Part shown: one piece after another, positions 33,691 to 41,352 of the stretch
Layout of the letters: each line of letters begins with the position of its first letter
How positions within the stretch are numbered: the stretch's first letter is position 1
Assembly (NCBI GenBank): GCA_030694425.1
Contig: JAUXYI010000027.1
Span: forward strand, 1-43,408
DNA: 43,408 bases
Reading direction: 5' to 3'
From: Thermodesulfovibrionia bacterium
GTDB taxonomy: Bacteria > Nitrospirota > Thermodesulfovibrionia > UBA6902 > BMS3Bbin08
Notes under the pieces: model-generated
What the model was told of the DNA's origin: nothing
Database searches by the model: none
The model's input: only the letters and a program-made list of their open reading frames with translations
Position numbers and translations under genes: made by a program

Positions 33691-33839
33691 CAATAAAATT
33701 AAAAATAAAAAATCAAAATGCAAAATTAAGGAGTTATTTTAATAGCTCAAAGTTCATCCCGAACAATCGGGATGACTTTTGACATTTGAGTTTTGAGTTA
33801 TTTACTCCACAGTTTTGTCCCGACTATTCGGGATGATAT
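33691..33839. repeat. AT-rich word-like repeat plus two tcccgaa/ttcggga palindromes
   Basis: atcaaaatgcaaaattaagga units are followed by catcccgaacaatcgggatg and tcccgactattcgggatga. The block fills the bioF-SDR gap. Confidence 0.75.
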
Positions 33840-35153
33840 TTAAATTTTGAACTTATCCAGCCTTTCTAAAACCAAGCCTATATCCTTATCTGTATGCGCT
33901 GCAGTAACTGAAAATCTTATCCTGCACTTTTCTTCAGGCACTGTTGGCGGTCTTATTGCAGGGGCAAATATTTTATTCTTATAAAGATAGTTCCCCATTT
34001 TTAAGGCGCTCTTTACATCACCCGCCAAAATAGGGATTATCGGCGTTTCTGAATTTAATGTATCGTAGCCGAGATTTTTAAGACCCTGATAAAGTTTTAC
34101 TCTATTGGCCCATAATTTTTTTCTCAAGCTATCTGACTCGGAATTGACTATATCTATTGCCTTTATGCATGCCTCTGCTATCGCAGGCGGAAGCGATGTT
34201 GAATAAATAAAACTCCTTGCCATGTTTATCAGAAAATCTATTAAATCTTTTGAACCAGCCGCAAAACCCCCGAAACATCCAAATGCCTTGCTCAGTGTCC
34301 CCATCTGTATTATGCCCTGAGCTGAGCTTGCCGAAGCTTTAATGTCAAAATGCTCAAGCCCTCCCCTGCCTGTTCTCCCGAGAACACCTGTTCCATGTGC
34401 ATCATCAATCATGAGCATCGCACCATATTTCTTACTAAGAAAGACTATGTTTTTTAGCGGCGCTATGTCTCCATCCATGCTGAATATAGTGTCTGTGATT
34501 ATCAGTTTTTTAGCAGAAGATTTTGCCAAACAATCCCCCCCTCCCCCCTTTACTAAAGGGGGGTAAGGGGGGATTGTTTTCCTTGTCTTTTGTGCTTCTA
34601 CATGACATGTTTGTTTTAGGAGTTTCTCCAAATGATCCATGTCCCTGTGTCTGAAAATTTTTACTTTTGCCCTTGAAAGTTTTATGCCGTCTATAATGCT
34701 TGCATGGTTAAGTTCATCGCTGAAAATAGTGTCTTCATCTCCAACAAGTGCAGGTATAATTCCAGTGTTTGCAGAATAGCCTGTATTAAATACCAGCGCT
34801 GCTTCAGTTCCTTTAAATCTTGCTATTTTCTCTTCAAGCTTTTTGTGAGGGATATAAGAGCCGCTTAAAAACCTTGATGCGCCTGAACCAAACCCGTATT
34901 TCCCGAGAGCCTTTGCAGCAGCTTCTGCAATTCTATGGTCTTTTGATAATCCAAGATAATCGTTTGAAGAAAAATTAATATACCTTTTCCCGTTGATTGT
35001 AATTCTTGACCCGATAGATGACTCAATATATGTGAGTTTTCTTACAAGGCTATTTTTTTTAAGCTCTCTCAGCTTTTCAGCAAAACGCTTATTTTCTTTG
35101 AGTCTGTGTTCTGTGTTCTGTGTTCTGTGTTCTGCTTTTTTAAACCCCTTCAT
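33840..35153 (-). CDS. bioF: 8-amino-7-oxononanoate synthase
   Basis: This PLP enzyme joins pimeloyl-CoA (or -ACP) and alanine. Motifs: RYINFSSNDYLGLSKDHRI, YGFGSGASRFLSGSYIPHKKLE, SDELNHASIIDG, FSMDGDIAPL, IDDAHGTGVLG and the PLP lysine in MGTLSKAFGCFGG. The 437 residues exceed the usual 385-390 because of two repeat-derived parts: the N-terminal AEHRTQNTEHRL and a loop insert at about 178-213 containing IPPYPPLVKGGGG, just before KKLIITDTIFSMDGD. The start overlaps the queE end by 14 nt. The adjacent AlaC-type enzyme could supply alanine. Confidence 0.94.
   Translation of the reverse strand: MKGFKKAEHRTQNTEHRLKENKRFAEKLRELKKNSLVRKLTYIESSIGSRITINGKRYINFSSNDYLGLSKDHRIAEAAAKALGKYGFGSGASRFLSGSYIPHKKLEEKIARFKGTEAALVFNTGYSANTGIIPALVGDEDTIFSDELNHASIIDGIKLSRAKVKIFRHRDMDHLEKLLKQTCHVEAQKTRKTIPPYPPLVKGGGGDCLAKSSAKKLIITDTIFSMDGDIAPLKNIVFLSKKYGAMLMIDDAHGTGVLGRTGRGGLEHFDIKASASSAQGIIQMGTLSKAFGCFGGFAAGSKDLIDFLINMARSFIYSTSLPPAIAEACIKAIDIVNSESDSLRKKLWANRVKLYQGLKNLGYDTLNSETPIIPILAGDVKSALKMGNYLYKNKIFAPAIRPPTVPEEKCRIRFSVTAAHTDKDIGLVLERLDKFKI
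34532..34575. repeat. PPxPPxxKGG palindrome inside bioF
   Basis: The same 44-bp palindrome family, with a tttactaaa centre, encoding IPPYPPLVKGGGG leftward. It is flanked by additional non-family sequence (HVEAQKTRKT). Confidence 0.92.
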
Positions 35154-35784
35154 TTTCTTCAGGAGCCCATATGTATTTATGGATTTGAAGCTGTATCCTT
35201 ATTGGAAGGTTATCACGCAATATCCACAATGCAAGGGTTTTAGGGGATAAAACACCATAAGCAGGAGACATAAGGATATTTTTAGTTTTACTCAGCAGGT
35301 TATATTTGCTAATCATATCCTTTGCCCAGATGTAGTCTGATTCATTTAGAAGCACAAATTTTATTTCATCGTTGTTTTTAATAAGTTCAAGGTTTTTAAG
35401 ATTCATCCTTTCGCTCATACCGCTCTTTGGGGTCTTTATATCCATTATTATGGTCAATCTTTTGTCCAGGCATCCAATACATATAGAGCCGTTTGTCTCA
35501 ATAAGGACTTTGTGACCTTTATCAAGAAGGGTTTTAATTAATGGAGGGGTTTCTTCCTGTAAAAGAGGTTCGCCGCCGGTGAATTCCACTATGTTGACAC
35601 CGTACTCTTCAATTTTTGAAATTATCTCTTCATCAGAAAGTTCCTTCCCGTGGTAATAGGCATAATTGGTATCGCAATAAGTGCATCTTAAATTGCAGCC
35701 GGCAAGTCTTACAAAAGTGCAGGGAAGCCCTGCATAAGTTGATTCTCCCTGAATGCTTTTAAAGATTTCGTTTACTTTCAGCAT
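35140..35784 (-). CDS. queE: 7-carboxy-7-deazaguanine synthase
   Basis: This radical SAM enzyme of queuosine/7-deazaguanine synthesis converts carboxytetrahydropterin to 7-carboxy-7-deazaguanine. The 214 residues begin VNEIFKSIQGESTYAGLPCTFVRLAGCNLRCTYCDT with the CxxxCxxC cluster motif and the QueE-typical QGE-S-YAG-P-C-FVR-GCNL-RC. EFTGGEPLLQ follows. It lies 12 nt after the GGDEF/HD-GYP gene and overlaps bioF; no other queuosine gene is seen, so the neighbourhood says little about its role. Confidence 0.94.
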   Translation of the reverse strand: MLKVNEIFKSIQGESTYAGLPCTFVRLAGCNLRCTYCDTNYAYYHGKELSDEEIISKIEEYGVNIVEFTGGEPLLQEETPPLIKTLLDKGHKVLIETNGSICIGCLDKRLTIIMDIKTPKSGMSERMNLKNLELIKNNDEIKFVLLNESDYIWAKDMISKYNLLSKTKNILMSPAYGVLSPKTLALWILRDNLPIRIQLQIHKYIWAPEENEGV

Positions 35785-35796
35785 ATGCAGAGCAAT

Positions 35797-37800
35797 TTAT
35801 TTATAATTTTGTGCCTTCAAAACTTCTATAAAAATTTCCACTAAGTGAGGATCAAACTGTGAACCAGCCTTTGCCATCAATTCGTTACAGGCGTCTTCAA
35901 CGCTGAATTTCTGCCTGTATGGTCTTGGAGATATCATAGCATGAAACGCCTCGGCAATTGCAAGAATTCGCGCATGTAAAGGAATCTCTTCTCCAGCTAT
36001 TCCAAGCGGATATCCCTTGCCGTCATAACGTTCATGGTGATAAAGAATTATCGGCAGCACTGTGCTTATCATGGGGTGGCTTTTGAGCATCAACCCTGCA
36101 AGGGTCGGGTGTGCCTGGATAATTTTCTTTTCTTCCTCTGTCAGCTCGCTCGGCTTGTTTAAAATCTTTGCTGGAACGTTTACCGTGCCTATATCGTGCA
36201 GGACGCTTGCGATTCTGAGACTTTCAATATCGCCTTCGTGAAGTCCCAACCTCTTAGCCACTGAAACCGCTAAATTAGCAACTTCCTGAGAATGCCCTTT
36301 CATGTAGGGGGTCTTTGAATCAACAAGCTCGGCAAGATTCTCAAAAGTACGCTGTCCAGTTTCAGGAAGTCCTGCTGATTTAGCAGCCGCACTTCTATGT
36401 TCATCGTTAAAACCATATGTAAGGTTCCTGCCGTGCTCCTTTGCAGAATACATTGCCTTATCAGCCATCTCTATAAGCTGGATTTTATCCTGTGTATTTT
36501 CAGGAATTGATGCAAAACCCGCGCTGACAGTTACAAGAGCCTTGTTGCCTTCCGGAAGCGTAAAGGGAGTTTCAGCAATTTTTTCCCTCAGTCTCTCGGC
36601 AAGAATCTTTGCGCCTTCATAACCTGTCTCGGGCATAATTACAACAAATTCCTCGCCTCCGTATCTGGCAGTAAAATCAGTTTTGCGCGCCTGCTCAACA
36701 ACAATAGAGGCTATTGCCTTAAGCACCATATCTCCGACCTGATGGCCATAAATATCATTAAAGGTTTTAAAATGGTCAATGTCCAGAATCAAGAGAGAAA
36801 GATTCTTTTTGTAGCGATTCGCAAGTTCTACTTCTTGAGTTAATCTTTCCTGAAAATGTCTGTGATTATTAAGTCCGGTCAGTCCGTCTGTAACTGCCAA
36901 GTTCCTGATTTCCTCGTGCATTGCAATAGTCTGAAATGCCTGAAAAACAAAGTCCATTAACACATCCTCATCTTCCTGACTATAAGAACCTTCCAATTTA
37001 TTGGCTAATATCAGCGCCCCTGACAGGCTATTGGAGAAAATCAAAGGCACAGCAAGAATGTCTCTGACCTCTAAATTTAATTCCGGGATTCTTATGTATT
37101 GCAGCCGATTATCCAACTGTAATGAGTTTTTCAAAGGAACCATATCTTTTAATAATTTTTTAAAGAAACCCTCCGGGTCCATATGAATTGTTAAAGGGTC
37201 GTGTATTTCCTCTTTTGTAACAAAAATATTAGGTTTAAATGTTTCAGGTTCAAAAATTATTGCAGCACAATATTCCGACTTAATCAGGTCGCAAGTCCTG
37301 CTTACAAAATTTTTAAGAATTACATCTAAATTAACCTCGGATGTGACAAAACCTATTAATTCATTTAGTATGGCCAACTCGCGCACAGCCCTCTGCTGTT
37401 TATCCACAGCAGTCTCAAGAATGGAAATTTTTTCCTTATAAGAATCAGCCACAGTGTTAAGATTTTCCGCTAAGGACTTAAGTTCATCCGAGCCTTTTAC
37501 ATCAATCTTGATATTTTGCTCTCCGCGAATCATATTCTGGGTAAACCTGTTAAGCTCTTCTATGAGCCTGAGTATTCTGCTCATCAATCCTCTGAAAATT
37601 AAAATGCCGCTTATTGCGGTCAGAGCAGAAACTATCAGCAGGGCATATATGTTAGTATTAAGGCGCTGAGCAATTAAATTATAATCCCTTCCAACATCAC
37701 TGAAAATATTATAGGCAGCCATAAATGAAAAACCCATTATGGCTAAAACAGCAGCGACAACAACAAGAAATATTATGTTTAGCCTTTGTTTTAATGTCAT
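35797..37800 (-). CDS. Membrane HAMP-GAF-GGDEF-HD-GYP dual c-di-GMP enzyme
   Basis: The 667 residues contain two transmembrane segments (about 8-30 and 52-72), a HAMP-like linker, a GAF domain (about 155-300), a GGDEF domain with RYGGEEF near residue 380 and an inhibitory-site RKTD five residues upstream, and a C-terminal HD-GYP domain with HSQEVANLA, VLHDIG, YHHERYDGKGYPLG and AGSQFDPHLV. Both catalytic motifs look intact, so it may make and degrade c-di-GMP under control of the sensor parts. AAAGGGGC precedes the ATG, and a TATAAT-like sequence lies about 30 bases upstream. With the GAF/HD-GYP protein at 27.4 kb, c-di-GMP turnover is represented twice. Confidence 0.92.
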   Translation of the reverse strand: MTLKQRLNIIFLVVVAAVLAIMGFSFMAAYNIFSDVGRDYNLIAQRLNTNIYALLIVSALTAISGILIFRGLMSRILRLIEELNRFTQNMIRGEQNIKIDVKGSDELKSLAENLNTVADSYKEKISILETAVDKQQRAVRELAILNELIGFVTSEVNLDVILKNFVSRTCDLIKSEYCAAIIFEPETFKPNIFVTKEEIHDPLTIHMDPEGFFKKLLKDMVPLKNSLQLDNRLQYIRIPELNLEVRDILAVPLIFSNSLSGALILANKLEGSYSQEDEDVLMDFVFQAFQTIAMHEEIRNLAVTDGLTGLNNHRHFQERLTQEVELANRYKKNLSLLILDIDHFKTFNDIYGHQVGDMVLKAIASIVVEQARKTDFTARYGGEEFVVIMPETGYEGAKILAERLREKIAETPFTLPEGNKALVTVSAGFASIPENTQDKIQLIEMADKAMYSAKEHGRNLTYGFNDEHRSAAAKSAGLPETGQRTFENLAELVDSKTPYMKGHSQEVANLAVSVAKRLGLHEGDIESLRIASVLHDIGTVNVPAKILNKPSELTEEEKKIIQAHPTLAGLMLKSHPMISTVLPIILYHHERYDGKGYPLGIAGEEIPLHARILAIAEAFHAMISPRPYRQKFSVEDACNELMAKAGSQFDPHLVEIFIEVLKAQNYK

Positions 37801-37971
37801 TAACGCCCCTTTCTATCCTATATATTATAGTAACGGCATTAAATAAATTTAGCTCTAATATTTAATGTCATGCCCGAAGTTTTCAATCGGGCATCCAGTT
37901 CCTTTTCATTCTGTTTTAAGCATATTCCATCATAATCTTTTTAGATTTTTAGAACCGTATTTCATGTGTAT

Positions 37972-38000
37972 CAGAAACCTAATTAAAAAGTAGGTTTCTG
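37972..38000. repeat. Perfect 10-bp hairpin
   Basis: CAGAAACCTA and TAGGTTTCTG flank a 9-nt loop. There is no clear T-run on either side, so I do not call it a terminator. It lies in the 740-bp gene-free stretch 37801-38541, which otherwise holds the repeats listed separately. Confidence 0.6.
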
Positions 38001-38098
38001 TGATAACAAATAAATTATACAATAAAGCTATATTTGTCTTTGTGTTTTATTGTGATGTGTTATCATACCTTAAATAATAACGCAGGATTCAGGTTTAA

Positions 38099-38161
38099 TG
38101 TCATTCCCGCTTGTCGGGAATCTTTCTTATAAAGAAGGATTGCGGACAAGCCGCAATGACA
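38099..38161. repeat. GTCATT-type dispersed element
   Basis: tgtcattcccgcttgtcggg to gcggacaagccgcaatgaca. Confidence 0.85.
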
Positions 38162-38243
38162 AGATTATATTCTTTAAACGTAAACGAATTTATTGCCGTT
38201 ACATATTGCCGTTACTATATATCCTTGCATAAATATCACTACA

Positions 38244-38330
38244 TGTCATTGCGAGCCCGAAGGGCGTGGCAATCTCGCTTTTACGCCTGAAAAACAGAGA
38301 TTGCCTCGTCGCTACGCTCCTCGCAATGAC
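38244..38330. repeat. GTCATT-type dispersed element
   Basis: tgtcattgcgagcccgaagg to gctcctcgcaatgac, related to the pair at 41171 and 41622. Confidence 0.85.
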
Positions 38331-38353
38331 GCTTTAATTATGCAAGGTTATAT

Positions 38354-38504
38354 ATATGAGGTTCTTGCAAAAGTATCGAGGAAATCGCTTTTGCTGTCAT
38401 ACCCGCGAAGGCGGGTATCCAGAAGTCTTTGGTTTTAAAGAATACTGGATTCCCGATAAAGACCTCGGGAATGACGAATAAAGACTTTTGCAAGAGCCTC
38501 ATAT
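38354..38504. mobile_element. MITE-like element with 21-bp terminal inverted repeats
   Basis: atatgaggttcttgcaaaagt (38354-38374) and acttttgcaagagcctcatat (38484-38504) pair with one mismatch. The interior holds a GTCAT...ATGAC palindrome (tgtcatacccgcgaaggc to cctcgggaatgac). The right end directly abuts the -35 box of nfeD. Confidence 0.75.
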
Positions 38505-38534
38505 TTGACATAATTTATAATATAAAGATATAAT
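38505..38534 (+). promoter_or_regulatory. Consensus promoter directly before the nfeD start codon
   Basis: TTGACA (38505-38510), 18-nt spacer, TATAAT (38529-38534), both hexamers perfect. Seven bases separate the -10 box from the ATG at 38542. No Shine-Dalgarno sequence is present, implying a leaderless message. Confidence 0.75.
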
Positions 38535-38541
38535 TTTTTCA

Positions 38542-39828
38542 ATGAAAAAGAAAGTTTTTTTTACGCTCTTCGCTTTTTTCACCTTATTTTTCATTTCAAT
38601 GTCTTCAAGCGCCGAGATAATAGTCATTAAAGCAAACGGCGTAGTGAATCCGGTCATGTCTGAATTTATATCCAAGAATATTAAGGATGCAGCAAGCGCA
38701 AAGGCAGATGCCCTTGTTATAGAGTTTGATACGCCGGGCGGACTTGACACCTCCATGAGAGACATAGTAAGAAATATAATTGCAAGCGAAACTCCAATAA
38801 TAGTCTATGTATCTCCAGGCGGAGCAAGGGCAGCCTCTGCCGGGGTATTTATAACCCTTTCTGCCCATGTAGCTGCAATGGCTCCCGGCACAAATATCGG
38901 AGCAGCACATCCTGTTGGCATAGGTGGAAAAATGGATAAGACCATGGCTGAAAAGGCAGAAAACGATGCCGCTGCCTATATAAAATCCATAGCTGAACAG
39001 CGAGGCAGAAATTCCGAATGGGCAGAAAAGGCAGTCAGGAAAAGCGTCTCTATAACTGACGCAGAAGCCTTGAAACTAAATGTCATAGATATTGTCGCTC
39101 CTAACCTTGACTCTCTTCTGGAAAGTATTGACAACCGTACAGTAGAGATGTCCACCGGCAAACATATTATCAAAACTAAAGGAATTAAAGTCCAGCACAA
39201 GGAGCCGGGGCTCAGGCATAAGATTTTAAGTATTATCAGCGACCCAAATATTGCTTATATTTTAATGCTCCTCGGTTTTTACGGTATATTTTTTGAACTC
39301 ACAAATCCAGGCGCCATATTCCCGGGTGTTTTCGGAGCAATATCTTTAATCCTTGCTTTTTATTCCTTCCAGACACTGCCTGTAAATTATGCTGGTCTTC
39401 TCTTAATCATTCTTGCTATAATTTTATTTATCCTTGAAATTACAATTATTTCCCACGGTGTTCTAACAATAGGCGGGGTAATTGCAATGATTATAGGTTC
39501 TCTTATGCTTTTTGAATCTCCACTGCCGTTTTTCAGACTTTCGCTAAAGGTCATCCTTCCCGCTGTTATCATTACTACATTATTTTTCAGTTTGACCATC
39601 GGACTTGCTGTAAAAGCTCACAGGCGCAAACCTCAAACAGGCATTGAAGGACTTATAGGACTTGAGGGCACGGCAAAAACTGATGTTCATAAGGAAGGTT
39701 TGGTTTTTGTTCACGGCGAAATCTGGAGCGCATGGAGCGATGAACCAATAAAGGCTGGAGAAAAAGTCATAGTAGACAAAGTAGAAAATCTGAAACTAAA
39801 AGTTCACGCTATAAGAAGTGAGAAGTAA
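38542..39828 (+). CDS. nfeD: NfeD/ClpP-class membrane serine protease
   Basis: The 428 residues have a signal peptide (about 1-23), then a ClpP-like domain with IEFDTPGGLDTSMRDIVRNI and GARAASAGVFITLSAH, which holds the catalytic serine in the position known from archaeal 1510-N. A block of four or five transmembrane segments (about 235-365) and a C-terminal OB-fold NfeD domain (GLIGLEGTAKTDVHKEGLVFVHGEIW) follow. Such proteases cleave the C-terminus of stomatin-like partners, and a slipin gene follows downstream. Start at ATG 38542 from the promoter position and signal peptide. Confidence 0.93.
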   Translation: MKKKVFFTLFAFFTLFFISMSSSAEIIVIKANGVVNPVMSEFISKNIKDAASAKADALVIEFDTPGGLDTSMRDIVRNIIASETPIIVYVSPGGARAASAGVFITLSAHVAAMAPGTNIGAAHPVGIGGKMDKTMAEKAENDAAAYIKSIAEQRGRNSEWAEKAVRKSVSITDAEALKLNVIDIVAPNLDSLLESIDNRTVEMSTGKHIIKTKGIKVQHKEPGLRHKILSIISDPNIAYILMLLGFYGIFFELTNPGAIFPGVFGAISLILAFYSFQTLPVNYAGLLLIILAIILFILEITIISHGVLTIGGVIAMIIGSLMLFESPLPFFRLSLKVILPAVIITTLFFSLTIGLAVKAHRRKPQTGIEGLIGLEGTAKTDVHKEGLVFVHGEIWSAWSDEPIKAGEKVIVDKVENLKLKVHAIRSEK

Positions 39829-39855
39829 TAAGTTAAGTGAAAGACTTAAATTAGT

Positions 39856-39925
39856 TGTCATGCTGGCTTGTCCAGCAGCGTTCTTAAAGAATCCCGATGC
39901 ATCGGGACGACAAGCGGGAATGACA
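39856..39925. repeat. GTCATT-type dispersed element
   Basis: tgtcatgctggcttgtccag to cgacaagcgggaatgaca, in the nfeD-slipin gap. Confidence 0.85.
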
Positions 39926-39976
39926 ATTATGTCTACTTATTTTTGCCGTTAACTATAACAAGCAAAGGAGGGTAAA

Positions 39977-40747
39977 ATGTTTCAGTTTGGTTTTACAGGG
40001 TTTATTTTAGCTATTGTTTTAGTCATCTATTTTCTCTCAAGCGCAATCAAAATCCTTAAAGAATATGAAAGGGGCGTAGTATTCAGGCTTGGAAGGATAA
40101 TACCTGTCAAAGGTCCGGGTCTTGTAATAATCTGGCCTATTATTGATAAGCTCGTAAAGGTAAGTCTGAGGACAGTAGCCTTTGATGTGCCGCCCCAGGA
40201 TGTAATTACAAGGGATAACATCTCTGTCAAGGTAAATGCTGTTGTATACTTCAGGGTTATTGACCCTACAAAGGCTATAACAGCAGTTGAAGATTTTTAT
40301 TATGCCACATCACAAATATCCCAGACAACCTTAAGAAGTATTCTCGGTCAGAGCCAGCTTGATGACCTCCTGGCAAAGAGAGAAGATATAAATGCTGAAC
40401 TTCAAAAAGTCATTGACCAGCAAACAGAGCCATGGGGAGTAAAGGTAGCTACAGTAGAAGTCAAAAACGTTGACCTCCCTGTTGAGATGCAGAGGGCAAT
40501 TGCGAAACAAGCAGAGGCTGAACGTGAAAGAAGGGCAAAAATCATTCATGCAGAAGGTGAATTCCAGGCATCCCAAAAACTTGCAGATGCAGCAGCAATT
40601 ATTGCAACTCAGCCTATGGCAATGCAGTTGAGATTCCTTGGAACGTTGGCCGAGATCGCAACAGAGAAAAACTCAACGATTATATTCCCTGTGCCTATTG
40701 ACCTTCTTGAGCCATTTATAAAGAAACTTAAAAAAGAAACTGAATAG
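39977..40747 (+). CDS. Slipin (stomatin-like SPFH/band 7 protein)
   Basis: The 256 residues have one N-terminal transmembrane segment (about 4-24), then the band-7 start [29 protein letters not shown]. The slipin core [25 protein letters not shown] follows, with the coiled Ala/Glu-rich stretch [33 protein letters not shown] and a C-terminal hydrophobic segment. It forms membrane scaffolds and is usually encoded with NfeD-type proteases, as here. AAAGGAGGG supports the start. Confidence 0.95.
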   Translation: MFQFGFTGFILAIVLVIYFLSSAIKILKEYERGVVFRLGRIIPVKGPGLVIIWPIIDKLVKVSLRTVAFDVPPQDVITRDNISVKVNAVVYFRVIDPTKAITAVEDFYYATSQISQTTLRSILGQSQLDDLLAKREDINAELQKVIDQQTEPWGVKVATVEVKNVDLPVEMQRAIAKQAEAERERRAKIIHAEGEFQASQKLADAAAIIATQPMAMQLRFLGTLAEIATEKNSTIIFPVPIDLLEPFIKKLKKETE

Positions 40748-40777
40748 TATAACATTTCTTAAATGTAACACATTGGC

Positions 40778-40866
40778 AGCCGCTGGCTTTAGCCTGCGTA
40801 CTATGAAATATAACGCAACCTATTCGCCTCTGCGAATCCGCCGTGGCGGAAAGGTTGCGGCTACAT
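40778..40866. repeat. Palindromic intergenic repeat
   Basis: cgcaacctattcgcctctgcg is mirrored by cggaaaggttgcg, with an inner gaatccgccgtggcggaa hairpin and an outer gccgctggctttagcctgcg unit. A different family from the GTCATT elements. Confidence 0.65.
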
Positions 40867-40873
40867 TAAATTA

Positions 40874-41140
40874 ATGAATAAAACAGAACATAAGAAAGAA
40901 CATTTTGTAATTACAACTCTCAAGCAGGCTAAACGGCTTGTTAAGACTGTAATCGGGTTTACGGTACTGCTTATAGGATTAGCTATGATTGTATTGCCTG
41001 GGCCTGCTATAGTGGTAATTCCTGTTGGACTGGCAATTCTTGCGACAGAGTTTGTATGGGCGAGGAAATTGTATAAGCGTTTTGAAAGCGGGGCAACCAA
41101 TCTTAAAAATTCAATTTTTAATAATTCTAAAAAACCGTGA
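40874..41140 (+). CDS. PGPGW-family small membrane protein
   Basis: The 88 residues contain one long hydrophobic hairpin, TVLLIGLAMIVLPGPAIVVIPVGLAILATEFVWARKL, with the PGP motif and trailing W-A-R of the PGPGW family. The N-terminus is polar and basic. The function is unknown. It follows the slipin gene in the same direction after a palindromic repeat and lacks a clear Shine-Dalgarno sequence. Confidence 0.85.
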   Translation: MNKTEHKKEHFVITTLKQAKRLVKTVIGFTVLLIGLAMIVLPGPAIVVIPVGLAILATEFVWARKLYKRFESGATNLKNSIFNNSKKP

Positions 41141-41170
41141 TAAAAAGTGTAAGTGTCAGTGATTAGTGTC

Positions 41171-41262
41171 TGTCATTGCGAGCTGAAGGCGAAGCAATCT
41201 CGTCTTTTGGGAGTGCTCTAAACGAATGAGATTGCTTCGGGACTTCATCCCTCGCAATGACA
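41171..41262. repeat. 92-bp GTCATT-type element, twin of the copy inside pmbA
   Basis: It begins tgtcattgcgagctgaaggc and ends cctcgcaatgaca. It differs from the copy at 41622-41713 at about seven positions and has the same length. Confidence 0.9.
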
Positions 41263-41352
41263 AGTTGGGGGATTCAGAAATAAAACAGTGTCAGTTAACA
41301 GTCTCAGTATAAATAAAAAACTGACACTGAACACTGTTCACTGAATACGGTT

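Noticed and set aside
37972-38000. Intrinsic terminator
   Set aside because: The stem is perfect but there is no T-run on either strand and no gene ends nearby in a suitable direction.
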